Source of the DNA: JAKVCB01 sp963578605
GTDB taxonomy: Bacteria; Planctomycetota; Planctomycetia; Pirellulales; Lacipirellulaceae
NCBI GenBank assembly: GCA_963578605.1
Contig: CAUZEA010000193.1
Span: forward strand, 1 to 7,221
Direction of reading: 5' to 3'
Length of the DNA stretch: 7,221 bases
A program made the position numbers and the translations under genes. Under the pieces are notes generated by a model, which searched no databases, had not been told where the DNA came from, and saw only the letters and a program-made list of their open reading frames with translations. Positions 6,549-7,221 of the stretch are shown one piece after another. The first letter of the stretch is position 1; each line of letters opens with the position of its first letter.

Positions 6549-7221
6549 TTACCCCAGTAGCACGATCTCGGCCATCACAGGAAAATGATCCGAGCCGCCT
6601 GGTGCGTCGCCTCGGATCGATGCGCCCTCAACGCGGAACGCAGGCACGGTGCGCTCCTGGGTGTAGATGTAGTCGATTTTCACCCCAAACCCGGTGTCAC
6701 CATTGGCCTGGTCGCCAGCTGCCACGCGAAAAGTGTCCTCAAAGGTCACCGGCGCGGTCCAATTTTGGCCGAAGGCGTCGATCGCCCCGTCGCGAATCAG
6801 GCGCATCGACTCACTGTTTTCATGGGCGTTCATATCGCCCAGAAAAACTACCGGCGCCTCGCCGGCGTAGGGACGGGCTGCCATGTGCGCAGTCGCCATC
6901 TCGATATTGCGGAGATGAACGTCCTCGCTCACTCCGGCCAGCGGATGCATGCCGTACACCGACATCTTCTCACCCGTGCTAAGGTGCTCGAGCGTGGCAT
7001 GCGACATGCCGCGCGAGCCGTCGTAGGTCACCACGCCATCGTCTAAAATCCGCCAGCGATCGGCCCGGTAGAGGATATCGCCGTCCCAGGTGTTGCTGCC
7101 GACAGAAAATGCGTAGTCCAGGCCGGTCTTGGCCTCGGTCGCCGCAAGAATCTGGTCCTTCTCTCCCCACATCTCCTGAATGCTGGCGATGTCGGGTGTG
7201 TAGTCGGCAATCGCCTGCGCA
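6549..7221 (-). CDS. Endonuclease/exonuclease/phosphatase (EEP) superfamily protein, N-terminus cut off
   Basis: The last 223 residues of a metal-dependent phosphodiesterase-fold protein; the frame is open at the right edge, so the start and any signal peptide lie outside. Visible motifs, in order: PDIASIQEM (residues 9-17) with the metal-binding glutamate E16, GMHPLAG with H92 in the place of the family's active-site histidine, GDMNAHEN (128-135) with the catalytic Asp/Asn pair, KIDYIYT (181-187), and GGSDHFPVMAEI (208-219) with the C-terminal Asp-His pair. The set is complete, so an active hydrolase is expected. The superfamily includes DNases, sphingomyelinases, inositol phosphatases and many secreted proteins of unknown substrate; sequence alone does not choose between them. 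The stop is TAA at 6551-6549 and no terminator is evident. Missing from the family's usual length is only the first strand or so. Confidence 0.9.
   Translation of the reverse strand, partial: AQAIADYTPDIASIQEMWGEKDQILAATEAKTGLDYAFSVGSNTWDGDILYRADRWRILDDGVVTYDGSRGMSHATLEHLSTGEKMSVYGMHPLAGVSEDVHLRNIEMATAHMAARPYAGEAPVVFLGDMNAHENSESMRLIRDGAIDAFGQNWTAPVTFEDTFRVAAGDQANGDTGFGVKIDYIYTQERTVPAFRVEGASIRGDAPGGSDHFPVMAEIVLLG

Noticed and set aside
6585..7046. Plus-strand open frame of 153 codons opposite the EEP gene
   Set aside because: It is antisense to the EEP motifs and has no family features of its own.

Overview
The window looks like a chromosomal segment of a planctomycete, probably a relative of Pirellula/Blastopirellula. 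The inference rests on gene content. There is an ECF sigma factor gene followed by a membrane-anchored Ser/Thr kinase with an N-terminal HX3CX2C zinc-finger-like motif. There is also a secreted beta-propeller protein of a kind common in planctomycete polysaccharide-degradation gene sets, and long, loosely packed intergenic regions. No tRNA, rRNA, CRISPR array, insertion sequence or phage gene was seen.

Layout. Positions 1-1941 (minus strand) hold an ECF sigma factor gene and, 31 bp downstream of it, the Ser/Thr kinase gene. The kinase runs off the left edge just after its transmembrane segment has begun. Positions 1942-2463 are a spacer with several short inverted repeats and a possible leftward promoter. 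At 2464-2712 (plus) is a small unrecognised 82-residue ORF. At 2963-4456 (plus) is a secreted glycoside-hydrolase-like beta-propeller protein, convergent with a class III PLP aminotransferase at 4501-5841 (minus). Upstream of the aminotransferase, at 5947-6242 (minus), is what appears to be the wreck of a neutral/alkaline ceramidase-like gene: a signal-peptide start, a stop, and, in another frame, a short ceramidase-like C-terminus. After a 306 bp spacer carrying a perfect 15 bp hairpin repeat, the right edge is filled by an endonuclease/exonuclease/phosphatase (EEP) superfamily protein (6549-7221, minus) that lacks its N-terminus.

How the genes may work together. The sigma factor and kinase form the only obvious functional unit. 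The kinase N-terminus carries the metal-ligand spacing used by zinc-containing anti-sigma factors. One protein could therefore hold the sigma factor at the membrane and control it by phosphorylation. The other genes show no clear shared pathway. The glycosidase-like protein, the ceramidase relic and the EEP protein could all belong to extracellular or envelope polymer and lipid turnover, but that is inference.

Limits. All calls come from reading translations by eye. No database search, structure prediction or statistical test was possible.
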